Source of the DNA: Bacillota bacterium
GTDB taxonomy: Bacteria; Bacillota; Clostridia; Acetivibrionales; JAEXSP01
Direction: 5' to 3'
Length of the DNA: 52,827 nt
Assembly (NCBI GenBank): GCA_023453795.1
Contig: JAEXSP010000012.1
Location: forward strand, 1 to 52,827
Positions 29,301-37,587 of the stretch are shown here, one piece after another. The position numbers and the translations under genes are program-made. Each line of letters starts with the position of its first letter. Position 1 is the stretch's first letter. The notes under the pieces were generated by a model. It was not told where the DNA came from, did not search any database, and saw only the letters and a list, made by a program, of their open reading frames with translations.

Positions 29301-32300
29301 TACGACTGTCCTTCAAAGGGATAGGTCGGAAGAGCCAGCCTTTTTCTCTTTTCCTCTTTATAAAGCTTGCTCCAGTTTATCTTGCTGCCTGCTGCCCACA
29401 GATTACCGAGCTGCTCCAAGGAATAGCCTGTCGGCTCATCAATGACTGAAACACCGGCATCTGCCGCTTTGAAATTATCAGTATTCTTTTCCAGCAGCTC
29501 TATCGCATTCTCGACCGATTTACATACCACAAAGCTTCTGTATTCAAATTCCCTTCGTCCCACCTGAAGCGTATATGCCGCATCAGCTAGGTTTATATCT
29601 CTATTTTCCTTTAGGAAGGCAGCAAAGCCGGAGGTCATTCTTTGCAAAGCCTTGGCGCTTTTAGCTGAGAAAACCAGTAAAACCTCGGAATTATTATTTA
29701 TATCGCTGTAAACTACCGGAGCCTCTTCCAGTACTGCATGAGCATTTGTTCCTCCTATTCCGAAGGAACTGACCCCTGCTCTTAAAGGCCCCCGTGTGTT
29801 TTTCCATTCAGTCAGGGATTCATTAACATAGAACGGACTTTCCCTGAAATTGATCTTTGGATTTGGGCTCTTGTAATTCAGGCTTTGAGGCAGCTTTTTA
29901 TTGCGAAGCGACAACACCGCTTTAATCAAACCGGTTACCCCTGCGGCTGCATCAAGATGCCCTATATTGGTTTTGACTGAGCCAATGGCACAATAGCCCT
30001 TTTCATCTGTCTTTCGGCTGAATACCTGAGTCAGGGCTTCAATTTCAATAGGATCGCCCAATGGAGTTCCTGTACCATGCGCCTCAATATAGGTTATGGT
30101 TTCCGGCTCAACACCGGCCTTCGACTGGGCTTCTGCAATTACCTTTGCCTGGCCGTCAATTCTTGGCGCAGTATATCCGATTTTTAACGCTCCGTCATTA
30201 TTAATTGCCGTACCCTTTATAACGGCGCTGATATCATCTCCATCCGCAATGGCATCCTGAAGCCGCTTCAGAACGACTACACCCGTTCCGTTTCCGCCTA
30301 CGGTTCCCTTTGCCTGCTCGTCAAAAGCCCTGCAGCAACCATCCGGAGATAAAATCATCCCCTCCTGGTACAGATAGCCTGACTTTTGAGGAAGTCTAAT
30401 ACTAACACCCCCGGCTAAAGCCATATCACATTCCCCGTTGATTAAGCTCCTGCATGCAAGGTGAACAGCAACAAGTGAAGATGAACAAGCCGTCTGTACC
30501 GTTAGGCCCGGCCCTTCGAGGTTCATTTTATAAGCTATTCGTGTAGCCAGAAAATCCTTGTCATTGCTGATCATAATCTGGTAATCGCTGGCTAAACCTT
30601 GTGAACTGCGGTTTTCTTTAAGGTTTTGGATATAATGGTTCATCCCCACACTGGCATATACGCCTATCAGCCCCTGATAGCGCTCCGAATCATAGCCGGC
30701 CGTTTCAAGTGCTTTCCAGCACTCCTCAAGGAATATCCTCTGCTGTGGATCTAAAACCTCTGCTTCTCTTGGATTGTATCCAAAGAAGTTTGCATCGAAT
30801 TTATCAACATTATCAAGTACGCCCCATGCCTTCACATAGCCCGGCTTCTTTAACTGCTCCGGGTCAACCCCTTCTTCCAGCACCTGCTCGTCTGTAAAAT
30901 GCGAGATGCATTCAACTCCGTTGCACAGGTTATTCCAAAACTCCTGAACATTTGCTGCGCCCGGATATCTTCCGCTTAAACCTATAACAGCAATATCTGT
31001 ATCCTTCTTTTCATCGGTAATCCTCCGGTCAGAATCCTTTTTAGCATCAGTCCGGCTCCCGGCCTGTAAAAATCCGGACAGGGTGCTGATTGTGGGATAC
31101 CTGAAGAGATCCATCATTGATATCTCTTTATTAATAGCTTTAATTATTTTGCTTCTAACCTGAGCCAAAAGCAAGGAATGACCGCCAATATCAAAGAAGT
31201 TGTCATTTACCCCTATCCTATCCATGTGTAAAACTTCCTGCCATATCTTTGTTATCGTTTCTTCCGTCATATCGGAAGGTGCGGTATAGTTGGTTGACAT
31301 CTGAGGCCTGATATGCTCGGGGACAGGAAGTGCTTTTCTGTCAATCTTGCCGTTAGGCGTCAAGGGGAAAGAGTCTAAAAGCATAAAGCCTGACGGTATC
31401 ATATAATCAGGAAGCTTTTCTTTCAAGCTTTTACGGAGGTTCTCGGCGCTTAATGTCTCGTCAGCCTGTTCCTGCACAGGGATTATATAAGCAATCAGTG
31501 TTTTTTCGCCCGCAATCACTTCTTTTGCAACAACTACACATTCCTTAACGGAAGGGTTGAGGCTTAACAGGGTCTCAATTTCGCCTAATTCTATCCTGAA
31601 GCCCCTGATTTTCACCTGATTGTCTATACGCCCTACAAATTCCATGTTCCCGTCACAAGTAAACCTGACCAGATCACCCGTCCTATATAGACGTGCACCT
31701 TTATTCCCGCTGAAGATATCCGGTATAAACTTTTCACCGGTTAATTCAGGGAGATTCAAATATCCTCTTGCCAGTCCATCCCCGCCGATTAGCAATTCAC
31801 CCGGGATTCCTGCTGGAACGGGATTCATCGCCCTGTCCACTACATATACCTGTGTGTTTGCAATGGGCTTACCTATAAAAATTCCTTTATCCTTTGATGA
31901 GATACGGTCTAGTGTAGACCATATTGTTGTTTCTGTAGGACCGTAAACATTGAGAAGAGTCGCGCATCTGTCAAGAAGCTGATTTGCCAGATCCACAGGC
32001 AGTGCTTCTCCCCCGCATAAAACCGTCAGGTCTTGATTGCCGTTCCAGCCCGCTTCTATTAAAAGTCTCCATGTAGCAGGTGTTGCCTGCATAACAGTTA
32101 TCTTCTGCTGATTTAATAAATCTATTAAGGCACTGCCGTCGATTACTTCATCCCTTTTTGCGATTACTACTCTGGCTCCGCAAATCAAAGGCAGGTACAT
32201 TTCCAGTCCCGCAATATCAAAGGAAAGCGTAGTAACAGCCAGAAGAGCATCTTTTGAAGAAATACCGGTCTTCGTCTCCATGGACATAAGGAAATTAACC

Positions 32301-35300
32301 AGAGCGTGCTGCTCAATCTGAACACCTTTGGGATTTCCCGTTGAACCTGATGTATATATCAAATAAGCTAAATTATTCCCTTCATAATTCATATCCGGCT
32401 TGTCACCGTCAAAGCGTGATATAGCAGCCTTTTCGGTATCAAGGCAGATTACTCTGGCATCATTCTGCGGTAAAGTATCGGCCAGTTTACTTTCGGACAG
32501 AATAATATTTACCTTTGCATCCTCCAGCATATAGGCAAGCCGTTCTCTTGGGAACACAGGATCCATGGGAAGGTACGCCCCTCCGGCCTTATGTATACCA
32601 AGCAAGCCGACAAGCATGTTCACCGAACGATCGATATAGATACCTACAATACTTTCCGCTCCAACACCGCATGAAATCAGGTAATTAGCCAGCCGATCGG
32701 ATTCAACCTCCAGCTCGCGGTAGGTCAGACTTTGCTGCCCACACACAACAGCTGCCGCGTCTGGCGTTCTTTCTGCCTGTTTTGCAAACAACTGAACCCA
32801 GCTTTGAATCCCGCTGTAATCTTCTTTTGTATCATTCCATACATTTATAAGTGTATTTTTCTCCTCACCTGTAAGCATTTCAAATTCATCCAGCTTTGCA
32901 TGAGGGTTTTTCAGGATATTGGCCATCAGCTGTTTATAATGTCCTGCCATCCTTATGATGGTGTCTTCATTAAACAGTTCCGTATTATATTCAAAGTCTA
33001 TAAGCATTCCTTCGCCTGCATCACGGATATCCAATGCAAAATCAAATCTTGCATATCCTGCATCCAGATCTTTTGTTGAAACACTGAGTTCAGAAAACTC
33101 CATGCGCGGCAAAGGTGAATTCTGCAAGCTGAATAGCACCTGAAACAGAGGGTTCCTGCTCATATCACGTTCGATATGAAGCTCTTCTACAAGCTTTTCA
33201 AAGGGAACATCCTGGTTTTTATACGCCTCCAGAGTCACCTTTTTCACTTGCTGCAAGAGTCCGCTGAAATCAATTTCGTCGGAGAAGGCAGTACGCAGAA
33301 CAATGTTATTTGTAAAAAAGCCTATTACATCCTCTACATCTTTTCTATTCCTGCTCGCTATTGGCGACCCTACTATAATATCCGATTGTCCTGAATACCT
33401 GTAAAGCATGACCTTAAATGCAGAAAGCAATACCATAAAAAGAGTTGTATTCTCTTTTCCGGCATACAGCTTCAGCTTGTTCACCAATTCTCCCGGGATC
33501 GAACAGGTAAACTTCGCTCCCCTATAGGTCTGAACAGGAGGCCTTGGTCTATCCGTCGGCAGGTCTAAAACCGGAAGCCTTCCGCCAAGCTTTTGCTTCC
33601 AATACTCAATTTGATTTTTCAGCATGCCCTCTTCAAATTTCTCAAGCTGCCATTGTGAAAAATCCGCATACTGAATACCCGGTAAGGGTATATCTTCTTC
33701 CTTATTATTAAGAAAAGCTTCATAGTAAAAATTAAGTTCTTTTAAAAGAATCCCGAAGGACCAACCGTCAAAAACGATGTGATGCACAGCCAATACAAGC
33801 ATGTGCTCTTCCTCTTCATCCGTTTGAATGAGTAATCCTCTCAATAAAGGAGCCCTCTCGAGGTCAAAGGGCCTTGAAACCCACTCTTCGGCAAGTTCTG
33901 ATATCTTTAATTCTTTTTCGCTTGCCAGAGTATCTGAAAGTCTGACATATTCCATCGCGATTTGTGCGTCCCGGTTCAATACCTGAACAGGCTGCCCGTT
34001 CTCTTCGGTAAATGACATCTGTAAGACCTGATGGCGTTTTATTATAGTGTTGAAGCTTTTTATAAGAACTTCCTTTTTCAGGCTGCCCTTCAGTACCAAC
34101 GTAGTATACAGGTTATATTGTGGGCTTTCTGAATTCAAACGGTCCAGGAACCAAAGCCTCTGCTGTGCAAATGAAAGAGGCAGCCTGTCCTTCCCGGAGG
34201 AAGTACTTTGAATAAGCTCAAACTTTCCTTGTTGATTTTTTAGAGAGAGCTCTATCTTCCTTGCCAAATTCTCAATGAGAGGGTTTTCAAAAATCTCCGA
34301 CTGCTCCAGCTCAATTCCAAAGGAATCTCTGACTCTGGAAACGATTTGTGTAATATGTAATGAGTTTCCTCCAAGTTCAAACAAATCATCACGGATTCCT
34401 ATTTGCTTGGTATTTAATACTTCACTCCATATTTGAACCAATTCTTTCTCAATATTGCTGTTTGGCAGCACCAGCTCTCTTTTTTGCTCTGATTCCTGAA
34501 GGAGGGTCTCTATAGCATGTTTGACTGAGTCAAACTCCCCTTTCATATAGCTTTCCCTCAGCTTGTAGCGCTGTACTTTCCCGCTGGTAGTTTTAGGAAT
34601 ATTTTTAACTTGAATTACATGTGCAACCTCAATACCGATTTTTTCGCTTATAATTCTTTTTAAGCCGTTAACAATGGGAATAAAGTTTTCAAGCTTTTGC
34701 TTGTGTATTACAAATAAAACAAGGTCGTCGCTCTTGCGGCTTTCGTTGAAAACACCGACTGCAACGATTTTTCCCAGTTCAACGCCCTCAACACCCTCTC
34801 CGACCCGCTCAATATCGTGAGCATAATAGTTTAGCCCCGAAGCAAAAATAATATCCTTTGCCCTTCCGGTTATAACGAGCCGTTTTTCTTTCATAAAGCC
34901 CAAATCACCGGTATTCAGCCATCCATCCGGCGTAATGACTTGTTCTGTTGCCTTTTGGTTATTGTAATACCCGGAGGTTACATTTCCTCCTGATATATGA
35001 ACATAACCTATTCTATTTTCACCGATATCGCAGTTATCCTCATCACATATACGGACATAACAATTGTAAATCGGATAACCCTCATCTACAAAAACTACCG
35101 CATCTTTATCTTCTTTTGCAATTTCTACGATTGTATCGCCTATTCCAAGATGTTTTCTGTCTAAAACATGGAAGCTGAAATCCTCACCCATTATCGGGAA
35201 AGTAACTGCAATAGTACCCTCAGCAAGGCCATAGACAGGATACATTGCATTCCTTTTGAGTCCGTAGACGGACATTCTGTCAAGGAATTCATTGCACAAA

Positions 35301-36199
35301 TCCAGTGAAATAGGTTCCGCACCATTATAGATCAGCCTGATACTTGATAAATCCCAGTTAATCTTTTCGTTTTCATGATAGAATTTAAGAAAGTGCTTGT
35401 AGCCAAAATTCGGTGAATAAATAATGGTTGCTTTATGCTCACTGGCTTTCTGAAGCCATAAGGAAGGATGTCTTACAAAAAGAGCCGTATTAATATTATA
35501 TTGGTTCATACAAGCCAGCAAACCCTTTATATGAGTGCCTATCAGTCCCATATCATGAGTAAGCGGCATCCAGTTCAATCCGATATCATTTGTATCAATA
35601 TGCGCCCAGCGGATAACGGCATTAAGGTCTATGAGTACATTGTCATGAGTAATCACAACACCTTTGGGATCGCCTGTAGAACCCGATGAGAACTGAATAA
35701 ATGCAATGTCACCGGCTGCGGAAGGATATATATCTCCATCCTTCTCAGCTTGTTCAACCTCGTCCAAAAACGTTGCTCTTCCTCGTATATCTTCAATTTT
35801 ATTACCTAAATCATTTTTCTCCGCATAGGCACTGAGTTTTTCAAAAAAATCGGCTGATGCAATGATTCTGGGATTATTTAAAATGTCCCAGATTTTAAAC
35901 AGCTTCATTTTATGTTCATCGTTATTTCCCGTTGTGATTGGTACAGGAATCATCCCTCCAAGAATGCAAGCCCAGAAAGAGTAAATAAACCTTTCATTGT
36001 CATCAATCTGGAAGATGACCTCATCTCCCTTTTTGTATCCTGACTTTTGAAAATAAAATAAAAGCCTTAGAGAAGTATGATACAGTTCTTTATAAGAAAC
36101 ATATTTCTCCTGAGTATCACCCAGTATGAATGTAATTCCCCTTTGTTCCTCATTTTTTCTTGAAATGAACAATTCGGTTAATGTGTTATAGTTGTTCAT
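26339..36199 (-). CDS. Hybrid starter: AL-ACP-C-A(Gly)-PCP-KS-KR-DH-ACP
   Basis: A 3286-residue protein that probably starts the chain. Residues 1-570 are an acyl-AMP ligase of the FAAL type (FSSGSTGDPKG near 173, WMPLTHDMGLIG, YGLAEG). ACP (575-655, GGNSLH) follows. C (670-1110) has HHIVFDGWS. A (1130-1620) has pocket residues DILQLGVIWK, a glycine code. PCP is at 1635-1705. KS (1736-2160) has TACSSS, EAHGTGT and KTNIGH. KR (2310-2765) has ITGGLGGMG and DYSAGNAF. DH (2780-3040) has Asp in HPAMLDMA and His in SEHLVLG. The ACP serine is near 3205. The DH sits after the KR, an unusual order. AL-ACP-C-A(Gly)-PCP-KS recalls the first bacillaene synthase protein. Output: acyl-Gly plus one unsaturated C2 unit. 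Confidence 0.93.
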   Translation of the reverse strand: MNNYNTLTELFISRKNEEQRGITFILGDTQEKYVSYKELYHTSLRLLFYFQKSGYKKGDEVIFQIDDNERFIYSFWACILGGMIPVPITTGNNDEHKMKLFKIWDILNNPRIIASADFFEKLSAYAEKNDLGNKIEDIRGRATFLDEVEQAEKDGDIYPSAAGDIAFIQFSSGSTGDPKGVVITHDNVLIDLNAVIRWAHIDTNDIGLNWMPLTHDMGLIGTHIKGLLACMNQYNINTALFVRHPSLWLQKASEHKATIIYSPNFGYKHFLKFYHENEKINWDLSSIRLIYNGAEPISLDLCNEFLDRMSVYGLKRNAMYPVYGLAEGTIAVTFPIMGEDFSFHVLDRKHLGIGDTIVEIAKEDKDAVVFVDEGYPIYNCYVRICDEDNCDIGENRIGYVHISGGNVTSGYYNNQKATEQVITPDGWLNTGDLGFMKEKRLVITGRAKDIIFASGLNYYAHDIERVGEGVEGVELGKIVAVGVFNESRKSDDLVLFVIHKQKLENFIPIVNGLKRIISEKIGIEVAHVIQVKNIPKTTSGKVQRYKLRESYMKGEFDSVKHAIETLLQESEQKRELVLPNSNIEKELVQIWSEVLNTKQIGIRDDLFELGGNSLHITQIVSRVRDSFGIELEQSEIFENPLIENLARKIELSLKNQQGKFELIQSTSSGKDRLPLSFAQQRLWFLDRLNSESPQYNLYTTLVLKGSLKKEVLIKSFNTIIKRHQVLQMSFTEENGQPVQVLNRDAQIAMEYVRLSDTLASEKELKISELAEEWVSRPFDLERAPLLRGLLIQTDEEEEHMLVLAVHHIVFDGWSFGILLKELNFYYEAFLNNKEEDIPLPGIQYADFSQWQLEKFEEGMLKNQIEYWKQKLGGRLPVLDLPTDRPRPPVQTYRGAKFTCSIPGELVNKLKLYAGKENTTLFMVLLSAFKVMLYRYSGQSDIIVGSPIASRNRKDVEDVIGFFTNNIVLRTAFSDEIDFSGLLQQVKKVTLEAYKNQDVPFEKLVEELHIERDMSRNPLFQVLFSLQNSPLPRMEFSELSVSTKDLDAGYARFDFALDIRDAGEGMLIDFEYNTELFNEDTIIRMAGHYKQLMANILKNPHAKLDEFEMLTGEEKNTLINVWNDTKEDYSGIQSWVQLFAKQAERTPDAAAVVCGQQSLTYRELEVESDRLANYLISCGVGAESIVGIYIDRSVNMLVGLLGIHKAGGAYLPMDPVFPRERLAYMLEDAKVNIILSESKLADTLPQNDARVICLDTEKAAISRFDGDKPDMNYEGNNLAYLIYTSGSTGNPKGVQIEQHALVNFLMSMETKTGISSKDALLAVTTLSFDIAGLEMYLPLICGARVVIAKRDEVIDGSALIDLLNQQKITVMQATPATWRLLIEAGWNGNQDLTVLCGGEALPVDLANQLLDRCATLLNVYGPTETTIWSTLDRISSKDKGIFIGKPIANTQVYVVDRAMNPVPAGIPGELLIGGDGLARGYLNLPELTGEKFIPDIFSGNKGARLYRTGDLVRFTCDGNMEFVGRIDNQVKIRGFRIELGEIETLLSLNPSVKECVVVAKEVIAGEKTLIAYIIPVQEQADETLSAENLRKSLKEKLPDYMIPSGFMLLDSFPLTPNGKIDRKALPVPEHIRPQMSTNYTAPSDMTEETITKIWQEVLHMDRIGVNDNFFDIGGHSLLLAQVRSKIIKAINKEISMMDLFRYPTISTLSGFLQAGSRTDAKKDSDRRITDEKKDTDIAVIGLSGRYPGAANVQEFWNNLCNGVECISHFTDEQVLEEGVDPEQLKKPGYVKAWGVLDNVDKFDANFFGYNPREAEVLDPQQRIFLEECWKALETAGYDSERYQGLIGVYASVGMNHYIQNLKENRSSQGLASDYQIMISNDKDFLATRIAYKMNLEGPGLTVQTACSSSLVAVHLACRSLINGECDMALAGGVSIRLPQKSGYLYQEGMILSPDGCCRAFDEQAKGTVGGNGTGVVVLKRLQDAIADGDDISAVIKGTAINNDGALKIGYTAPRIDGQAKVIAEAQSKAGVEPETITYIEAHGTGTPLGDPIEIEALTQVFSRKTDEKGYCAIGSVKTNIGHLDAAAGVTGLIKAVLSLRNKKLPQSLNYKSPNPKINFRESPFYVNESLTEWKNTRGPLRAGVSSFGIGGTNAHAVLEEAPVVYSDINNNSEVLLVFSAKSAKALQRMTSGFAAFLKENRDINLADAAYTLQVGRREFEYRSFVVCKSVENAIELLEKNTDNFKAADAGVSVIDEPTGYSLEQLGNLWAAGSKINWSKLYKEEKRKRLALPTYPFEGQSYWVKKSEKIEAEKPRKKEVERKELSEWFYAPVWKQSLKNTVNPVAKEGTGKEVLLVLAGQSTFAHAFIDRLARENGDTFVAVKGEHYTKTESNKYTINIEDYEHYENLLTELSAMGKAPTKVVNLLGLTESNNHDGQDLLCGKNLLYSMMYLAQAIGRCGLTNPVEIKVITNNAQRVFNEKPIYPGKALHLGACRVIPREYPNIRCGSVDCILPEAGASEEQEDLIEQLITEIALQTEEGLVAYRGLERWTQEFEKIELGKAADSSVKIKQNGVYLITGGLGGMGLVLAEYLARESNAKLVLTGRSEFPEVEQWEQWLATHNKKDAVSKKIKKLKQLQAMGSEIYVCRADIADAEQVSSLREKIISRFGAIDGVIHAAGNPGGGMIQLKKKEQAEQVLLPKVQGALVLYRTMKEDNLDFMLFCSSLNAITGGFGQMDYSAGNAFLDAMAQAYDSRRGTRMVSIDWDRWPGVGMAAGTGTVSQEEVHPLLGKCVSEQPEKVIYLQELYPEKDWVLSEHLVLGTPTIAGTTYLEMARAAFEDTVGHSEIQISDVLFLNTLAVRQGEKRKVYTILNKNGEAYDFHIISRYSGAQEDNENWLEHARGKISRSEGSESQTFNISELKEKCSGKTVYSSEEKQELSEEFISFGTRWRNLKKFSHSETEGLVELGLAEGCVSDLSSHKIHPAMLDMATGAVRLAAGGNYLPFSYEKLEIMGSMPEKIYGYIRFKNGYNSSQEIITCDIDIIGDDGKQIIGIRNFSMKLIGDAAAANIKSRTPAGLQQGEAASVSKLADQVSSSNSGMLNEGILPDEGQEAFGRILQGCFRPQIIVSTKDIKAAIEQANYFEQPGVKNTLEDAAAPKERHPRPELENEYVAPKGETEKKLAELWQDILGIDRVGSQDDFFALGGDSLLLIQFHTKLKEKFETDIAVVDLYKYNTITALAGYLKNDNKEEAQPVFEEVNSRVNKQLELMKQRRQRMQTRKGVVLGE

Positions 36200-36235
36200 T
36201 TGCCCCCCCCTAATTATATAAACAAAATTTTATTG

Positions 36236-37537
36236 TTATTTAGAAACTGTTATGCTTTCATAAACCGGATTGCTTGGATTCTTTCTTATATTCTTTTGTC
36301 TGAAATAAACTTTCAGCTTCATAGTGTCCGGCTGGAAAACAACACTTTGCAGAGTCATTTTGTTATATATATCTCCGGTTTCCGAAAATGTTCCGGGTGA
36401 ACCGTTATCAAAGCCTGCAATCTCTTCCATTTCTTTATAAGATACGGTTGAGCCCTTTTCCCGCAGTTGTTGTTTTATACTTTTCCACCTCCTGGTATTG
36501 TACCTATTGATGCTATGGTTATCAGTGTTACCGTAAAGTATGAAGGAATTGACCGAGGCAATGGCATTCTTTATCCCCCAGGAAACATTGCTGTTCAATT
36601 TGGAATTTTCCGTTCTTATGGCACGTCTGACTTTACTGCCGTTTGTTCCGTTACCGCTGAAATTGTTTTCTAAAATGATGCTGCTATCCGGGTCTGAAAA
36701 GCCGATATTGTGGTTAAAGCAATATAGCTTTGCCGGATCCATCATAAATTCCGCAGCTTCTTTCATGGTTTTTGTATTTTCCAGTGCGTAGCGAAGATCT
36801 AAAGGATAGGATCTCCGTCCCTCTGAAGAGTAGGGAGCATTTGTTCCCGAGTCAAGTATCCCCGCAAAAACCTTATGGTCGTTAAATCCCGTTAGTATGC
36901 CAATGTAGCCCAGATAGCCGACGGAATATATTTTCTTGTCATTATATTTATAAGTAATAAACGCTTGAATCCTCGGAAGCTGGTTTTTGCTTCCACCGTA
37001 CCAGTCAAGATTTCTGGCAACCATAGTCTTATGACTATCCGAACGGTCACCATATACAGAAACATAGCTGCACTGGGTACCTCTGACTGCATCTGTGAAC
37101 AGGTTAAAAAGGAAGCATTCTTCCTCAGAAATCTTATTATCTTTATATTCAGCTTGACTTCCTCCAGACAAAGCCGAAGCCATCCCTTCAATTTCTTCCG
37201 AATATTCCTTGTTTATCTGCGGCTTGAGATCTCCTACCCTATACATTGCATATTTGTATTCATAGCTTCTGAGATTCTCTGCTATGTATGAGTCAACCAA
37301 AGCTTCATAATCTGGCACAACCTTTAAAATCCCTTTTGCATAGGCCTCACCGATTTGTTTATGTGTCAAGCCGCTTGTGAAATCGATCTCAACATTAAAA
37401 TAATTCCCTTTATCTACAATACTGACTCCTTTAGTATGAAAACTTGCAGCCCCCGTTGTTACATGTATCTTTCCGTTGCACCCTGCCTGAAACAGCAGCA
37501 TAAATATCAAACAGCCTGATAATAAGTACTTTCGCAT
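36236..37537 (-). CDS. Ntn-hydrolase lipoprotein (C45/AAT-like amidohydrolase)
   Basis: A 433-residue exported protein. The N-terminus is a lipoprotein signal peptide ending in LLFQAGC, so it should be anchored on the outer face of the membrane. GTQCSYVSV near residue 155, followed by VARNLDWYGG, fits the Ntn superfamily of linear C-N amide hydrolases, where Cys becomes the nucleophile after self-cleavage before it. Substrates in this group are acyl amides such as penicillins, bile salt conjugates and N-acyl amines. It lies between the exporter gene and the lipid-loading synthase, so removal of an N-acyl group from the exported product is likely. The processing site TQ|C is inferred. It could instead inactivate a rival's molecule. 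Confidence 0.8.
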   Translation of the reverse strand: MRKYLLSGCLIFMLLFQAGCNGKIHVTTGAASFHTKGVSIVDKGNYFNVEIDFTSGLTHKQIGEAYAKGILKVVPDYEALVDSYIAENLRSYEYKYAMYRVGDLKPQINKEYSEEIEGMASALSGGSQAEYKDNKISEEECFLFNLFTDAVRGTQCSYVSVYGDRSDSHKTMVARNLDWYGGSKNQLPRIQAFITYKYNDKKIYSVGYLGYIGILTGFNDHKVFAGILDSGTNAPYSSEGRRSYPLDLRYALENTKTMKEAAEFMMDPAKLYCFNHNIGFSDPDSSIILENNFSGNGTNGSKVRRAIRTENSKLNSNVSWGIKNAIASVNSFILYGNTDNHSINRYNTRRWKSIKQQLREKGSTVSYKEMEEIAGFDNGSPGTFSETGDIYNKMTLQSVVFQPDTMKLKVYFRQKNIRKNPSNPVYESITVSK

Positions 37538-37587
37538 TTTAATGCCCCTTTACTAAATTTATCACGTTAATTAAACTTAACCATAAA

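Noticed and set aside
36965..37291. Plus-strand frame opposite the Ntn-hydrolase gene
   Set aside because: The minus-strand frame has a signal peptide, a good start and family motifs; the opposite frame has none.
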